A stretch of DNA of 33,401 nucleotides from an uncultured Prevotellaceae bacterium. GTDB lineage: Bacteria; Bacteroidota; Bacteroidia; Bacteroidales; Bacteroidaceae. The stretch covers positions 1 through 33,401 of the forward strand of contig CADAAR010000037.1 of the NCBI GenBank assembly GCA_902785945.1, given 5' to 3'. The position numbers were made by a program, and so were the translations under genes. Within the stretch, counting starts at the first letter, position 1, and every line of letters starts with the position of its first letter. The notes below the pieces were generated by a model, which saw only the letters and a list, made by a program, of their open reading frames with translations, was not told where the DNA came from and ran no database searches. Positions 1-8,132 of this stretch are shown piece after piece.

Positions 1-345
1 GGTTATATAAAGGCTATAAACCCTCATGTAACCGTTAGCGGAACTAATAAGTTCATTGCCAATGGCTTGCCAGAATGGTATTTGGGATGGACTGTTGATA
101 GTTATGATGAATTTGCAGTTTCTGCTTCACTTGTACGTTTAAGTAAGTTTGGAATTATTGAATTGATGTATGATAGAACTATATCAGGTGAGGATTATTC
201 AGGATTACAGCAAACACCATTTATAAAGAAGATGCTTGATGGGCACCAATTTGTGCATCCAAATAAGACGTTATGCATAACAGCAACGAATAGTGTGGTA
301 TTTGTGAATGAATATGGAAAGCTGTTTAGGGAAGCTTGTAGATAG
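1..345 (+). CDS. Probable DUF4393 (Abi-alpha-like) protein, C-terminal part
   Basis: The reading frame is open from base 1 to a TAG at 343-345, so the 5' end lies outside the window and only about 114 residues are visible. No start codon can be chosen; the TTG at 67 is internal. The visible part resembles the C-terminal half of DUF4393/Abi-alpha proteins: a short leucine-rich stretch (LSKFGIIEL), a YSGLQQTPFI segment like the 'Y..L..HPFI' region of that family, and an ending of the type 'lT.lG..F..AC' (here VNEYGKLFREACR). Some members are linked to abortive infection, but most have no known role. The family call is from memory of its pattern and is moderate at best. Base composition is clearly more AT-rich than downstream genes, which suggests an accessory region. 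Confidence 0.5.
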   Translation, partial: GYIKAINPHVTVSGTNKFIANGLPEWYLGWTVDSYDEFAVSASLVRLSKFGIIELMYDRTISGEDYSGLQQTPFIKKMLDGHQFVHPNKTLCITATNSVVFVNEYGKLFREACR

Positions 346-369
346 GTACATCTTTTCAGAATTTTAAAT

Positions 370-1122
370 ATGTTCTCCGCCCATATCGACTATCATTACA
401 GACTCGGAGCAAATCCTCGTCTGCCATATGTCGGGAATAAGTTTGGACTTGACAAGGTCGTATTTGTGATGAATTATGGTTGTACCGAAAGTATCTATAA
501 GCACTTTTATGGACCTGAAGCTGACTTTATTGGTTATATCAATAAATTTTGTAGCAGTAACTATTTCACTTATTCTTTTAATCAGCTAAAAGAAGAATAC
601 TATTACAAACGAATTATTGATAATACTAGGATTGATCCTAATACAGTTAGGCTGTTTATCAGACCAGAAGATCTTTCTGAGCATACAGTCAGAGAGGTGG
701 TAAATGCAATTGAAGATTTGAGTGATTTTGTGCTTGTGCGACTAATAGAAGACACATATCATGGAAATCCTATTATTTTGCATGATGGGGTGTTGAGGGT
801 TATTGCAATTCTTAGGAAACTGGGGATGAGTAATGATAATATCAAAAATCGGTTGAAGGAATGTATGACTAATAAAGATTATTATCAAGTGGTCTTCAGT
901 TATATGGCAGCTTTCTTGGCTTATAATAAATGTGGAAATTATAAGTGCCTAGTTTATTATCGGAATCCGTATGGGAATGGACTGTGTGCAGTACAAGTTC
1001 GTACTTTTGACAATTTTGGAAGAGCCGATTGTACTTTCTTTACAGACAGAGGAAGTGAGACTAAATATGCTGAAGAATTCTCTCAAATACTTGATCAACT
1101 ATTAAAAATGGTGGCTTCATAA
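370..1122 (+). CDS. Hypothetical protein, unrecognised family
   Basis: This 250-aa gene is not recognised. It lies in the same frame as the preceding gene, 24 nt after its stop. The ATG at 370 is the first start codon after that stop, and no clear Shine-Dalgarno precedes it, only A/T-rich sequence as is common in Bacteroidota. The protein is rich in Tyr, Phe and Asn, with no signal peptide and no convincing membrane segment, so a soluble cytoplasmic protein is likely. A central charged helical part (about residues 98-160) is followed by a hydrophobic stretch (YMAAFLAYNKCGNYKCLVYY) and a mixed C-terminus that could be beta-rich. Codon use is AT-rich like the gene before it and unlike the rest of the window, which suggests the two share an accessory origin and possibly a transcript. 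A strong intrinsic terminator follows at 1186-1220. Confidence 0.65.
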   Translation: MFSAHIDYHYRLGANPRLPYVGNKFGLDKVVFVMNYGCTESIYKHFYGPEADFIGYINKFCSSNYFTYSFNQLKEEYYYKRIIDNTRIDPNTVRLFIRPEDLSEHTVREVVNAIEDLSDFVLVRLIEDTYHGNPIILHDGVLRVIAILRKLGMSNDNIKNRLKECMTNKDYYQVVFSYMAAFLAYNKCGNYKCLVYYRNPYGNGLCAVQVRTFDNFGRADCTFFTDRGSETKYAEEFSQILDQLLKMVAS

Positions 1123-1185
1123 CTATATTGCATTGGAGTTTTGAGATAATAATGATTCTCTGAGTTTAGGAAAGAGATAACGTTT

Positions 1186-1220
1186 ACGCAAGCTGCTGAT
1201 TGATAGCAGCTTGCGTTTTT
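1186..1220 (+). terminator. Rho-independent terminator after the left-edge genes
   Basis: A perfect 12-bp stem (arms 1186-1197 and 1205-1216) with a 7-nt loop is followed at once by a run of T. It ends transcription of the 370-1122 gene and isolates the HU-type gene downstream. Confidence 0.88.
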
Positions 1221-1237
1221 AGGATTTGTCGGGGATG

Positions 1238-1268
1238 GGCTTTTTCGAGGATTGTATTGGAAAAAGCC
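1238..1268. promoter_or_regulatory. Inverted repeat upstream of the HU-type gene, candidate operator
   Basis: Perfect 9-bp arms (GGCTTTTTC at 1238-1246 and GAAAAAGCC at 1260-1268) flank a 13-nt spacer and end 1 nt before the -7 box. They therefore cover the -33 region. This could be a protein-binding site controlling the HU-type gene or the end of a transcript hairpin; the sequence alone does not decide. Confidence 0.4.
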
Positions 1269-1269
1269 G

Positions 1270-1277
1270 TACTTTTG
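1270..1277 (+). promoter_or_regulatory. -7 promoter element of the HU-type gene
   Basis: TACTTTTG fits the Bacteroidota -7 consensus TAnnTTTG. It leaves a leader of about 85-90 nt before the ATG at 1369. The -33 element is weak and lies inside the inverted repeat 1238-1268. Confidence 0.6.
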
Positions 1278-1368
1278 CAACCGCAATCGAGAGACAGAAG
1301 GCAGTGCGCAGGCTAGATGTCCATGGGTGCAGAGACAAATCAAACATCATTTATTAAAGAAATTAATT

Positions 1369-2268
1369 ATGATTGAACTTTATCTTTCCCAAAACAACAA
1401 CAGCAAGAACGAAGCGTACGGCAAGTACTACCCTCGCGTATCGTACAAACAGACGATGAACATCCACGATATGGCGGTCCACATGGCCGAGCACAACACT
1501 CCTTTTTCTGGAGGAACCATCGAAGGTATTCTGCGAGACTTCGTGAAGTGCGTGCGTGAACAGACGTTGAATGGTAATACCGTCAAGGTGGACAACCTTG
1601 CCATCTTTAAGGTGAGCGTGATGGGTAACGGATGCAAGGAGCTCTATGATCCTGCTACCGACAAGACCATCTCTGCCAGCATCGGCACTCTCGCCAAGAC
1701 CGACAAGACAGGTCCTGCCGTGCAGAGTCTGAAACTGTTGGCGCAGGCCACTGGTGAGTACACCCGCGAGGAATTGAACAAGGATGGTAAGCTTGGCTGG
1801 ACTGACAAGGCCGCCGCTGAGATCGCCGCTGCGAAGAATGCAGCCTTGGGCAGTGGAACTCCTTCAGGGGGCTCGCAGGGTGGGACCTCTACGGGTTCAG
1901 ACACTGGTAACAATGGTAACTCAGGAACCGAGGGCGGCGGCAATTCTAGCGGCAATTCTGGTAATTCCGATCAGACCACTAGCAGTTTCGCACTGACCAT
2001 CTCGAAGACGGGAACCGGTAGTGCCAGCGTGACCAAGAACGGCAATGCTGTGACCTCAGGCACCAGTCTGAACGAGGACGACGAGGTGGAGATCAGCATC
2101 ACGCCTGCTGAGGGCCAGGTACCTACGGCCACTGTGAATGGCTCGGAGATCGAGTTGACTGAGGATGGTGGTGTATATAGCGGCAGTTTCGCTATGCCTG
2201 GTCAGGCTTCGACCCTCATCATCAATACGGGCGAAGGTGAGGATGATGACTACGACCCTAACGCCTAA
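1369..2268 (+). CDS. HU family DNA-binding protein with Gly-rich linker and Ig-like tail (HU-HIG type)
   Basis: The product is 299 aa. Residues 1-125 or so form an HU/IHF-like domain of the HU-HIG kind, with the typical N-terminal phrases YYPRVSYKQTM and the helical segment MAVHMAEHNTPFSGGTIEGI, then VKVDNLAIFKVSV. Residues 160-203 are a low-complexity Gly/Ser/Asn linker, and residues 203-299 look like a small Ig-like beta domain with an acidic end (GEGEDDDYDPNA). HU proteins bend and compact DNA; the function of the Ig tail is not known. The ATG at 1369 is chosen because the residues encoded upstream do not look protein-like and would lie across the promoter region. A 33-aa smalltalk gene follows after 25 nt, a common arrangement in this phylum, and both end at the terminator 2414-2452. 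The gene is GC-richer than the genes to its left. Confidence 0.87.
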   Translation: MIELYLSQNNNSKNEAYGKYYPRVSYKQTMNIHDMAVHMAEHNTPFSGGTIEGILRDFVKCVREQTLNGNTVKVDNLAIFKVSVMGNGCKELYDPATDKTISASIGTLAKTDKTGPAVQSLKLLAQATGEYTREELNKDGKLGWTDKAAAEIAAAKNAALGSGTPSGGSQGGTSTGSDTGNNGNSGTEGGGNSSGNSGNSDQTTSSFALTISKTGTGSASVTKNGNAVTSGTSLNEDDEVEISITPAEGQVPTATVNGSEIELTEDGGVYSGSFAMPGQASTLIINTGEGEDDDYDPNA

Positions 2269-2293
2269 TACTTAACCATAAAATTATATACGT

Positions 2294-2395
2294 ATGACAA
2301 AGAAAGAGACCATTAAGTGGGTTGTACAGATTATCGCATCTGTAGCAACAGCAATCCTTACGGCACTAGGAGCAACAAGCTGTATGGGTTTATAA
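2294..2395 (+). CDS. Smalltalk micro-protein
   Basis: This is a 33-aa open frame: a charged start (MTKKETIKW), one hydrophobic helix over about residues 9-28, and a short end with one Cys (GATSCMGL). Length, the KKETIKWVVQIIAS pattern and the position just after an HU-type gene match the Bacteroidota family annotated as 'smalltalk protein', whose function is unknown. It probably inserts in the inner membrane or acts as a leader-like peptide; that is inference. It is separated from the HU-type gene by 25 nt and followed by an intrinsic terminator 18 nt after its stop, so the two genes share a transcript. Confidence 0.8.
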   Translation: MTKKETIKWVVQIIASVATAILTALGATSCMGL

Positions 2396-2413
2396 TGAAA
2401 CAATCACCGAACA

Positions 2414-2452
2414 AAAAAAGATTCGTAACCAAAATGGTTGCGAATCTTTTTT
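2414..2452. terminator. Bidirectional intrinsic terminator between convergent genes
   Basis: The stem is formed by about 17-nt arms (2414-2430 and 2436-2452, one G-U pair) with a 5-nt loop, an A tract on the left and a T tract on the right, so it can stop transcripts from both sides. Its right edge overlaps the stop codon (2451-2453) of the minus-strand symporter gene. Confidence 0.87.
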
Positions 2453-3848
2453 ATTCCCAGCAGTCGAGGTCGGATTCGATCTCGGGGAGTTGGTGGCGGT
2501 GGAAGACTGGATCCTTGATACCTTGACGCTTCTGCTGGCGGTAGTCATCGAGCAGGCGGAAGACATAGCGTCCTAAGGCCACGATAGCAACGAGGTTGCA
2601 GGCCGTTAGCAAAGCCATACAGAGGTCGCCAAGACTCCAGACCATCTCGAGGGTGGACAAGGCGCCAAACATCACGAGGACGCCTGCTGAGAAGATGCGA
2701 TAAATAGTCATCACCGTCTTGTTCTGCGTGAGGAAACGGATATTGGCCTCACCATAATAATAATTGCCGATGATGCTGCTGAAAGCAAAGAGCAGAATGG
2801 CAATCGCTATGAATATCGGGCCGAATGAGCCAACTTCCGACTGAAGGGCCGACTGCGTGAGGGCGATACCGTTCAATCCTGGTGTCTCGTACAATCCGCT
2901 GAGCAGAATGATGAATGCGGTACACGAGCAAACCATCAGGGTATCGGTAAAGACACCTAACGCCTGAATCAGACCCTGCTTGACAGGATGCGTCACCCAA
3001 GCCGTTGCCGCCACATTTGGCGCACTACCCTCGCCTGCCTCATTGGAAAAAAGTCCACGCTTGATGCCAATCATCATGGTTGCCCCAATGCCACCACCTG
3101 CAACTTGTTCCACACCAAAGGCATCAAGCACAATCACCTTCAAGACATGAGGAATCAAATCAATGTTCATCACGATGATGACAATAGCCAATATAAAGTA
3201 GCCAATAGCCATCACGGGCACCAATACCGAACTGACGCGGGCAATGCGGTGGATGCCGCCAAAGACGATAACCAGACCCACAGCCGACAGCACGACACCC
3301 ACCCATAACGGTGACCAACCGAAAGCCTGCTGCATAGCATGACAGATGGTGTTCGACTGGATGGAATTATAGGAAAGTCCGAAGGTAATGGTAAGCAGGA
3401 TGGCGAAGAGCACAGACATCCATCGGCAATGCAAGCCACGCTGGATATAATAAGCAGGACCTCCGATGAAACCTTCCTCGTGATGTTGCTTAAACAACTG
3501 ACCTAAGGTTGACTCCACGAAAGCCGTTGCAGAGCCCATGAGGGCTATCAGCCACATCCAGAAGATCGCTCCTGGTCCTCCAATGGCGATGGCGGTAGCC
3601 ACACCGGCTAAGTTACCCGTTCCCACCCTCGTGGCCACAGAAACGGCAAAGGCCTGAAACGAGGAGATATGACGCTGGCCATTCGTAGCCAGTTTGGCGG
3701 AGTCGCCCAACAGCCTTATCATCTCGCCCACCATCCGGAACTGTACGAAGCGTGTGCGCCACGTAAACCACAGTCCGCAACCTATCAGTGCAGCTATCAG
3801 AATATAGCTCCATAGAAAATCGTTGATCGAGACGAAAAGGTCGGTCAT
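2451..3848 (-). CDS. Sodium:alanine (AGCS family) symporter
   Basis: A 465-aa inner-membrane carrier with about ten or more hydrophobic helices. It shows the hallmark phrases of the alanine/glycine:cation symporter family, including GTGNLAGVATAIAIGGPGA near residue 75 and EAGEGSAPNVAATA near residue 270, and the start SINDFLWSYILI is typical. It takes up alanine or glycine with sodium ions; exact substrate cannot be read from sequence. Length is normal for the family. Its ATG overlaps the stop of the DUF3237 gene by one base (TAATG), so it is the last gene of the unit methyltransferase - ruvB - DUF3237 - symporter and is probably translationally coupled. Transcription ends at the hairpin 2414-2452. 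Confidence 0.93.
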   Translation of the reverse strand: MTDLFVSINDFLWSYILIAALIGCGLWFTWRTRFVQFRMVGEMIRLLGDSAKLATNGQRHISSFQAFAVSVATRVGTGNLAGVATAIAIGGPGAIFWMWLIALMGSATAFVESTLGQLFKQHHEEGFIGGPAYYIQRGLHCRWMSVLFAILLTITFGLSYNSIQSNTICHAMQQAFGWSPLWVGVVLSAVGLVIVFGGIHRIARVSSVLVPVMAIGYFILAIVIIVMNIDLIPHVLKVIVLDAFGVEQVAGGGIGATMMIGIKRGLFSNEAGEGSAPNVAATAWVTHPVKQGLIQALGVFTDTLMVCSCTAFIILLSGLYETPGLNGIALTQSALQSEVGSFGPIFIAIAILLFAFSSIIGNYYYGEANIRFLTQNKTVMTIYRIFSAGVLVMFGALSTLEMVWSLGDLCMALLTACNLVAIVALGRYVFRLLDDYRQQKRQGIKDPVFHRHQLPEIESDLDCWE

Positions 3849-4363
3849 TACTTCACTTTCCAGACATTCAGCACAATGCCATTGAAGCCCTGAGAGAACG
3901 ATGGAGTACAGAGGAAGAGGGAATTATTCAGCCAGCCGTACTTGCTATCGGCGGGTGCCTCAAACTGAGGAGCACAACGGAAATAGAAAGAGGGATTGCC
4001 GTTGGCATCCTTACTATTGGCAATGATACCGCGATTGCGAACATGGATATAGACACCATCGTCGGTCTTGATGCAATAGATGGCCTCCAGCTCTGTACGA
4101 CCCTGAGCATTGGCTAGCTGATAGTCAGCACCGCCATTCACAATCGTACCTTTGATACCAGGTCCTTCGAAGGTTCCACCAGTAATAGGAATCACCGTAC
4201 GACGGCCATGCTGGGTGTTTTCAATGGAGAAAGTTTGTCCAAGCGTGACTTTCAGCTGGAGGGCAAACTCTAGTTGTGGAGCATCCTTTGGTGCTTCGAC
4301 TTGTGCATTTACCTGCAGCGTCAAGGCTGCCAAAAGAGCTGTAAAGAATAGTTTTTTCATCAT
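3848..4363 (-). CDS. Secreted DUF3237 domain protein
   Basis: From the preferred start the product is 171 aa. Residues 1-20 form a clear Sec signal peptide (MMKKLFFTALLAALTLQVNA, cleavage before Q). The mature part has the DUF3237 pattern: a first strand with LQLKVTLGQTF, then GRRTVIPITGGTFEGPGIKG, NGGADYQLANAQGRTELEA and KTDDGVYIHVRNRG. The family forms a lipocalin-like beta barrel with no established activity; a periplasmic place is expected. A longer reading from the ATG at 4387 overlaps the ruvB stop by four bases (ATGA) but adds nine residues before the signal peptide; translation could enter there, so the start is uncertain. It sits between ruvB and the alanine symporter and overlaps the latter by one base. 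Confidence 0.8.
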   Translation of the reverse strand: MMKKLFFTALLAALTLQVNAQVEAPKDAPQLEFALQLKVTLGQTFSIENTQHGRRTVIPITGGTFEGPGIKGTIVNGGADYQLANAQGRTELEAIYCIKTDDGVYIHVRNRGIIANSKDANGNPSFYFRCAPQFEAPADSKYGWLNNSLFLCTPSFSQGFNGIVLNVWKVK

Positions 4364-4383
4364 TGTTATTTCTGGTTTTAAGT

Positions 4384-5421
4384 TCATTCAAAGAGATTGG
4401 GTTCCATGATGTTGCCGCCATAGGGATTGCGGCCGAAGTGCTTGTAGGCCAGTTCGGTAACCATACGACCACGAGGCGTGCGCTTGATAAAGCCTTCCAT
4501 AATGAGGAAAGGCTCGTAAACCTCTTCGACAGTGCCTGCATCTTCGCCTACGGCAGTAGCAATCGTTGTGATGCCCACAGGACCACCCTTGAACTTGTCG
4601 ATAATGGTGAGTAGGATCTTATTGTCGATCTCGTCGAGACCGTATTGGTCGATGTTCAGCGCTGCAAGGGCAACCTTTGTGATTTTGGTGTCGATCTTGC
4701 CGTTACCCTTCACCTGAGCGAAGTCACGCACACGACGCAAGAGGGCGTTGGCGATACGGGGCGTACCTCTCGAACGACCAGCAATCTCCAAAGCTGCATC
4801 CTCAGTAATAGGCACACCCAGGATATTGGCCGAACGCTCGATGATCTGCTGCAAAGTTGCTGGCTCGTAGTATTCCAAATGCATGTTGATGCCGAAACGT
4901 GCTCTCAAAGGCGCAGTCAACAGACCGCTACGGGTGGTAGCACCTACAAGCGTGAAAGGATTCAGGTCGATCTGGATGCTTCGCGCAGAGGGACCTTTAT
5001 CGATCATGATGTCGATGCGATAATCCTCCATCGCCGAATAGAGATACTCCTCGACAACGGGCGACAGACGATGGATCTCGTCGATAAACAACACATCGTT
5101 TTTCTCCAGTGATGTCAGGATACCAGCCAAATCGCCAGGCTTGTCAAGCACAGGACCAGAGGTGATCTTGAAACCTACGCCCAGTTCGTTGGCGATGATG
5201 TTCGACAATGTGGTCTTTCCCAAACCTGGAGGACCGTGCAAAAGCGTGTGGTCGAGGGGCTCGCCACGATATTTGGCAGCCTCAACGAAGACTTCCAGAT
5301 TCTCCACAACCTTCTTCTGACCACTGAAATCCTTAAAGGCCAGTGGACGCAGTGCATTCTCAAAGTCTTTCTCGCCTTGCGAATACCGTTCTTCACGTAT
5401 GTCGAAATCCTCGTCTATCAT
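4384..5421 (-). CDS. ruvB: Holliday junction branch migration helicase RuvB
   Basis: A 345-aa AAA+ ATPase that drives branch migration of Holliday junctions together with RuvA. Walker A is GPPGLGKTT at residues 63-71 and Walker B LFIDEIH at 111-117. Other conserved RuvB blocks are [51 protein letters not shown], and the C-terminal winged helix with [20 protein letters not shown]. Length and domain order are standard. ruvA and ruvC are not adjacent, which is usual in Bacteroidota. A -7 element lies 15 nt upstream of the ATG (5437-5444), so ruvB can be transcribed independently of the methyltransferase gene before it. The stop overlaps a possible start of the DUF3237 gene. Confidence 0.97.
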   Translation of the reverse strand: MIDEDFDIREERYSQGEKDFENALRPLAFKDFSGQKKVVENLEVFVEAAKYRGEPLDHTLLHGPPGLGKTTLSNIIANELGVGFKITSGPVLDKPGDLAGILTSLEKNDVLFIDEIHRLSPVVEEYLYSAMEDYRIDIMIDKGPSARSIQIDLNPFTLVGATTRSGLLTAPLRARFGINMHLEYYEPATLQQIIERSANILGVPITEDAALEIAGRSRGTPRIANALLRRVRDFAQVKGNGKIDTKITKVALAALNIDQYGLDEIDNKILLTIIDKFKGGPVGITTIATAVGEDAGTVEEVYEPFLIMEGFIKRTPRGRMVTELAYKHFGRNPYGGNIMEPNLFE

Positions 5422-5436
5422 TTTTTATCAACCATG

Positions 5437-5444
5437 CAAAGGTA
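5437..5444 (-). promoter_or_regulatory. -7 promoter element of ruvB
   Basis: TACCTTTG on the minus strand, 15 nt before the ruvB ATG. It implies a leader of about ten bases and an internal promoter in the methyltransferase-ruvB unit. Confidence 0.7.
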
Positions 5445-5500
5445 CTGAGATTTCCCCAAACTGCCAAACTTTTTAGATGAAAAGTAGTTGGAGGGCCACA

Positions 5501-6682
5501 TTATTCTATTTTCCTGCAAAGAAACAGCTGGTGCTGATGACCCGCTATTGTGGTGGCGAAGAGATAAAGATCGCCACCTTCTTTCAATTTCAGGCGTTTC
5601 CTGAGTTCGGCTACCGACATGGGGAAATTACGCACAGTGATATTCGCTTTATCGATGCCAGCAAGAGCGGCTTTCAGTTCGCGCTTGTTCATCGAGGTGG
5701 TCTTCTCGATGAGAAAACGACGGCCTGGGAAGTCGCTGATATCGCTGTCGGACACGAACAAATGACTGTTTTTATCGACCTGGGCGACCTTGAACCGCTG
5801 TTCGAGCAGCGCAAAACAACCCGCTTTCATAATCGACGCATTAGGCTCGAAAAGGTAAGCTTGAGAGCTCATGGGGACAGGCACTCTGATCTCCGCGATG
5901 CTACGCTCATTGAGCCAGTCCCCCTGATCTCCTTCGAACACCTGATTGTTGTTCACACAAAAGAGCTTCAAAGGCTTTTTCTCTTTCGACAGAATGAGCA
6001 GCAGTTCTTTGCATTCGTTATCTACAGAGACGATATGTACCTCGTTGACATGACCCAAATCCTCTACCGCTTTTCGCCAGTCGAGCATGGGAGAAAGTTT
6101 CAGCATCACACGATCAGCTTTTTGTAGGAGCTCATCGCGTAGTTCCAAGACGTTGGGTGTACAATCGGCGATACCATAGGTGCGAGCCCCATGATCGTCT
6201 CTTCGGGCTGGATCGAGGAAAATCAAATCAGCATGGTCGAGTTGGTGTAGATAGTCGACACCATCGGCACAAACCACCTCGATATGATTCAGTCCCAAAA
6301 GCTTGAAATTCTCCGATGAAATGGCGCAAAGTGACGCTTGCTGCTCGACATGAATAGCCCGTCTGTAGTTTGGGGAGACAAAGGCCATATCCACACCGTA
6401 ACCAGCTGTTAAGTCAACCATCAACGCCCCCTTTCCAGCAATATTTGCTTTGTATCGGGCAGTCTGTTCGCTTGAACACTGCTCCATCGAGAGGTGTGGG
6501 GGGTAGATGATGCCATCAGTCGCTGCCCATGTAGGAAGCTTGGTCTTCGCCTTCTGGCGACCTGCAATCTGCTCTAAGGCAAAGGTCAGATTAACCTCAG
6601 GGTTTTTTGTTCCCTGAAGAGCCAACTGACGCACATCAGCCTCAGCATGCTCGCGGATGAAATCGATGGTTGCCTGATTCAT
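5501..6682 (-). CDS. THUMP-like domain SAM-dependent methyltransferase (PG_1098 type)
   Basis: A 393-aa class I methyltransferase. The SAM-binding motif I is MVDLTAGYGVDMAFVSP at about residues 88-104, and the motif IV-like catalytic loop is LIFLDPARRD at about 153-162. An N-terminal helical part precedes the Rossmann domain. The C-terminal region (about residues 320-393, ending in LYLFATTIAGHQHQLFLCRKIE-like strands) is the THUMP-like domain found with this enzyme in Bacteroidota. Its substrate is probably an RNA, inferred from the THUMP-like fold; it is not known. The ATG at 6682 is supported by a -7 element only 8 nt upstream, which would give a nearly leaderless mRNA. It is the first gene of the minus-strand unit leading to ruvB, and is divergent from the FadL-like gene. 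Confidence 0.88.
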   Translation of the reverse strand: MNQATIDFIREHAEADVRQLALQGTKNPEVNLTFALEQIAGRQKAKTKLPTWAATDGIIYPPHLSMEQCSSEQTARYKANIAGKGALMVDLTAGYGVDMAFVSPNYRRAIHVEQQASLCAISSENFKLLGLNHIEVVCADGVDYLHQLDHADLIFLDPARRDDHGARTYGIADCTPNVLELRDELLQKADRVMLKLSPMLDWRKAVEDLGHVNEVHIVSVDNECKELLLILSKEKKPLKLFCVNNNQVFEGDQGDWLNERSIAEIRVPVPMSSQAYLFEPNASIMKAGCFALLEQRFKVAQVDKNSHLFVSDSDISDFPGRRFLIEKTTSMNKRELKAALAGIDKANITVRNFPMSVAELRKRLKLKEGGDLYLFATTIAGHQHQLFLCRKIE

Positions 6683-6690
6683 TTCGAGTG

Positions 6691-6698
6691 CAAAGATA
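6691..6698 (-). promoter_or_regulatory. -7 promoter element of the THUMP-like methyltransferase gene
   Basis: TATCTTTG on the minus strand, 8 nt before the ATG at 6682. The transcript start should fall within a few bases of the start codon. Confidence 0.7.
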
Positions 6699-6761
6699 CT
6701 TGATTTTGTGCAATTTACGTGATTTTATCTTCTTTTTTTCCTTAATTATCGATTTTATTCG

Positions 6762-6769
6762 TACCTTTG
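6762..6769 (+). promoter_or_regulatory. -7 promoter element of the FadL-like gene
   Basis: TACCTTTG, 25 nt before the ATG at 6795. It is divergent from the methyltransferase promoter 6691-6698; the A/T-rich 60 bp between them hold both -33 regions. Confidence 0.7.
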
Positions 6770-6794
6770 TGCCCTCAACCATTAAGAATCATTT

Positions 6795-8123
6795 ATGAGA
6801 AAGAAAATTTTGACAATGACTATGCTGGCACTTGGTGTCTTCTCGACAAGCTATGCTGGCGGTCTGATGACCAACACCAACTACCACATTGCTTTCGACC
6901 GTATGATGGCGCGTGGTGCAACTTTTGACATTGATGCAGCCTACAGCAACCCAGCCGGATTGGCTTGGGGACATGAAGGCTTCCAACTCTCGCTCAATTT
7001 CCAGAAACCCTGGCAGAATCGTGACATTACCTTCAACGGAACAAAGTATGAAGGTAAGGCTTCTGCTCCCATTGTGCCAGCCCTCTTCGCATCCTATAAG
7101 CAGGATCGCTGGGCGCTCTCCACTATGATTGGTATCGTGGGCAGTGGCGGTTTCGTTGAATACAAGCAGGGTGTTCCCATGTTCAACGTGCTGCTCTCTA
7201 GTATGCTTGCCAGCAATGGCATTACTCCTGACCAGTATAAACTCGACTCAGAAATGAAAGGTAAGCAATATATTTATGGTGGACAGATAAACTTCACCTA
7301 TAAGCTGATTGACTGCCTTTCTGCTGCTGTCGGTATTCGTGCCAACTACTATGACGGCTACTATCGTGGTCACGTGAAGGCTACTGACCATCCGTTTCTG
7401 GGAGAAGTCGCTAAGCTCCTGCTCGATGTCGATCAGAAAGGATGGGGTTTCACACCTCTGGTAAGTGTTAACTACCATCAGGGTCCCCTCACGCTTACCG
7501 CTCGCTATGAGTTCCGTACGAAGGTGAATCCAAAGAATGACACCAATATCTTGGACGCAGGATTGGGCAGTGCTACCGTTGCTGCTCTGATGGCTGCTGA
7601 TCCACAAGGTGCTCAGGCCAAACTGGCTGGTTTGCAGCAACAGCTTGGCGCTTATACAGCTCCTTATCAGGATGGTGAACGAACCCGTTATGATATGCCG
7701 GCACTGCTTTCTGTAGCAGCAGGTTACGAGTTCACTCCAAGATTGCGTGCCACCTTAGAGTACCATTTCTTCGATGATAAGAATGCCAAGATGGCCAATG
7801 ATCGTCAGGAGGAACTGACTCACGGCACCCATGAGATCCTCGCTGGCGTGGAGTACGATATCAACGACAAGTTCACCGTCAGCTGTGGCGGACAGCGTAC
7901 TGACTACGGACTCTCCGACGGCTACCAGCAGAACACGTCATTTGCCTGCGACAGCTACTCTGTCGGATTAGGCGGTGCGTGGAACATTAACGAAAAGGTT
8001 CGTCTGAATGCCGGTTTCTTTACCAGCATCTACAGCGATTACGACAAGCAGGCCTCTTACGGTAAGGAGACCTACAGCCGCACCAACTATGTGGTGGGCT
8101 TGGGTGTCGACTACAAATTCTAA
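6795..8123 (+). CDS. FadL-like outer-membrane transport protein (OMPP1/FadL/TodX family)
   Basis: A 442-aa protein with a Sec signal peptide (MRKKILTMTMLALGVFSTSYA). The mature start contains the family hallmark of aromatic-flanked residues and SNPAGLAW (about residues 51-58), followed by many alternating beta strands and a C-terminal strand ending in Phe (VVGLGVDYKF), typical of outer-membrane barrels inserted by BamA. FadL proteins let hydrophobic compounds such as long-chain fatty acids cross the outer membrane; the actual ligand here is not known. It has its own promoter and no plus-strand neighbour in an operon. It converges on the helicase gene with 9 nt between the stop codons and no visible terminator there. 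Confidence 0.87.
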   Translation: MRKKILTMTMLALGVFSTSYAGGLMTNTNYHIAFDRMMARGATFDIDAAYSNPAGLAWGHEGFQLSLNFQKPWQNRDITFNGTKYEGKASAPIVPALFASYKQDRWALSTMIGIVGSGGFVEYKQGVPMFNVLLSSMLASNGITPDQYKLDSEMKGKQYIYGGQINFTYKLIDCLSAAVGIRANYYDGYYRGHVKATDHPFLGEVAKLLLDVDQKGWGFTPLVSVNYHQGPLTLTARYEFRTKVNPKNDTNILDAGLGSATVAALMAADPQGAQAKLAGLQQQLGAYTAPYQDGERTRYDMPALLSVAAGYEFTPRLRATLEYHFFDDKNAKMANDRQEELTHGTHEILAGVEYDINDKFTVSCGGQRTDYGLSDGYQQNTSFACDSYSVGLGGAWNINEKVRLNAGFFTSIYSDYDKQASYGKETYSRTNYVVGLGVDYKF

Positions 8124-8132
8124 TCAGATTTC

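Noticed and set aside
343-372. One gene interrupted by a premature stop (1-1122)
   Set aside because: The two frames are in register, but the first protein ends with what looks like a natural family C-terminus and the second has an ATG of its own, so two genes are more likely.
1252-1368. Longer N-terminus for the HU-type gene
   Set aside because: It would start upstream of the -7 box and be translated through the promoter region; the conserved domain begins after the ATG at 1369.
5477-6127. 216-aa open frame on the plus strand inside the methyltransferase gene
   Set aside because: Antisense to the THUMP-like methyltransferase, no promoter, no protein-like features.
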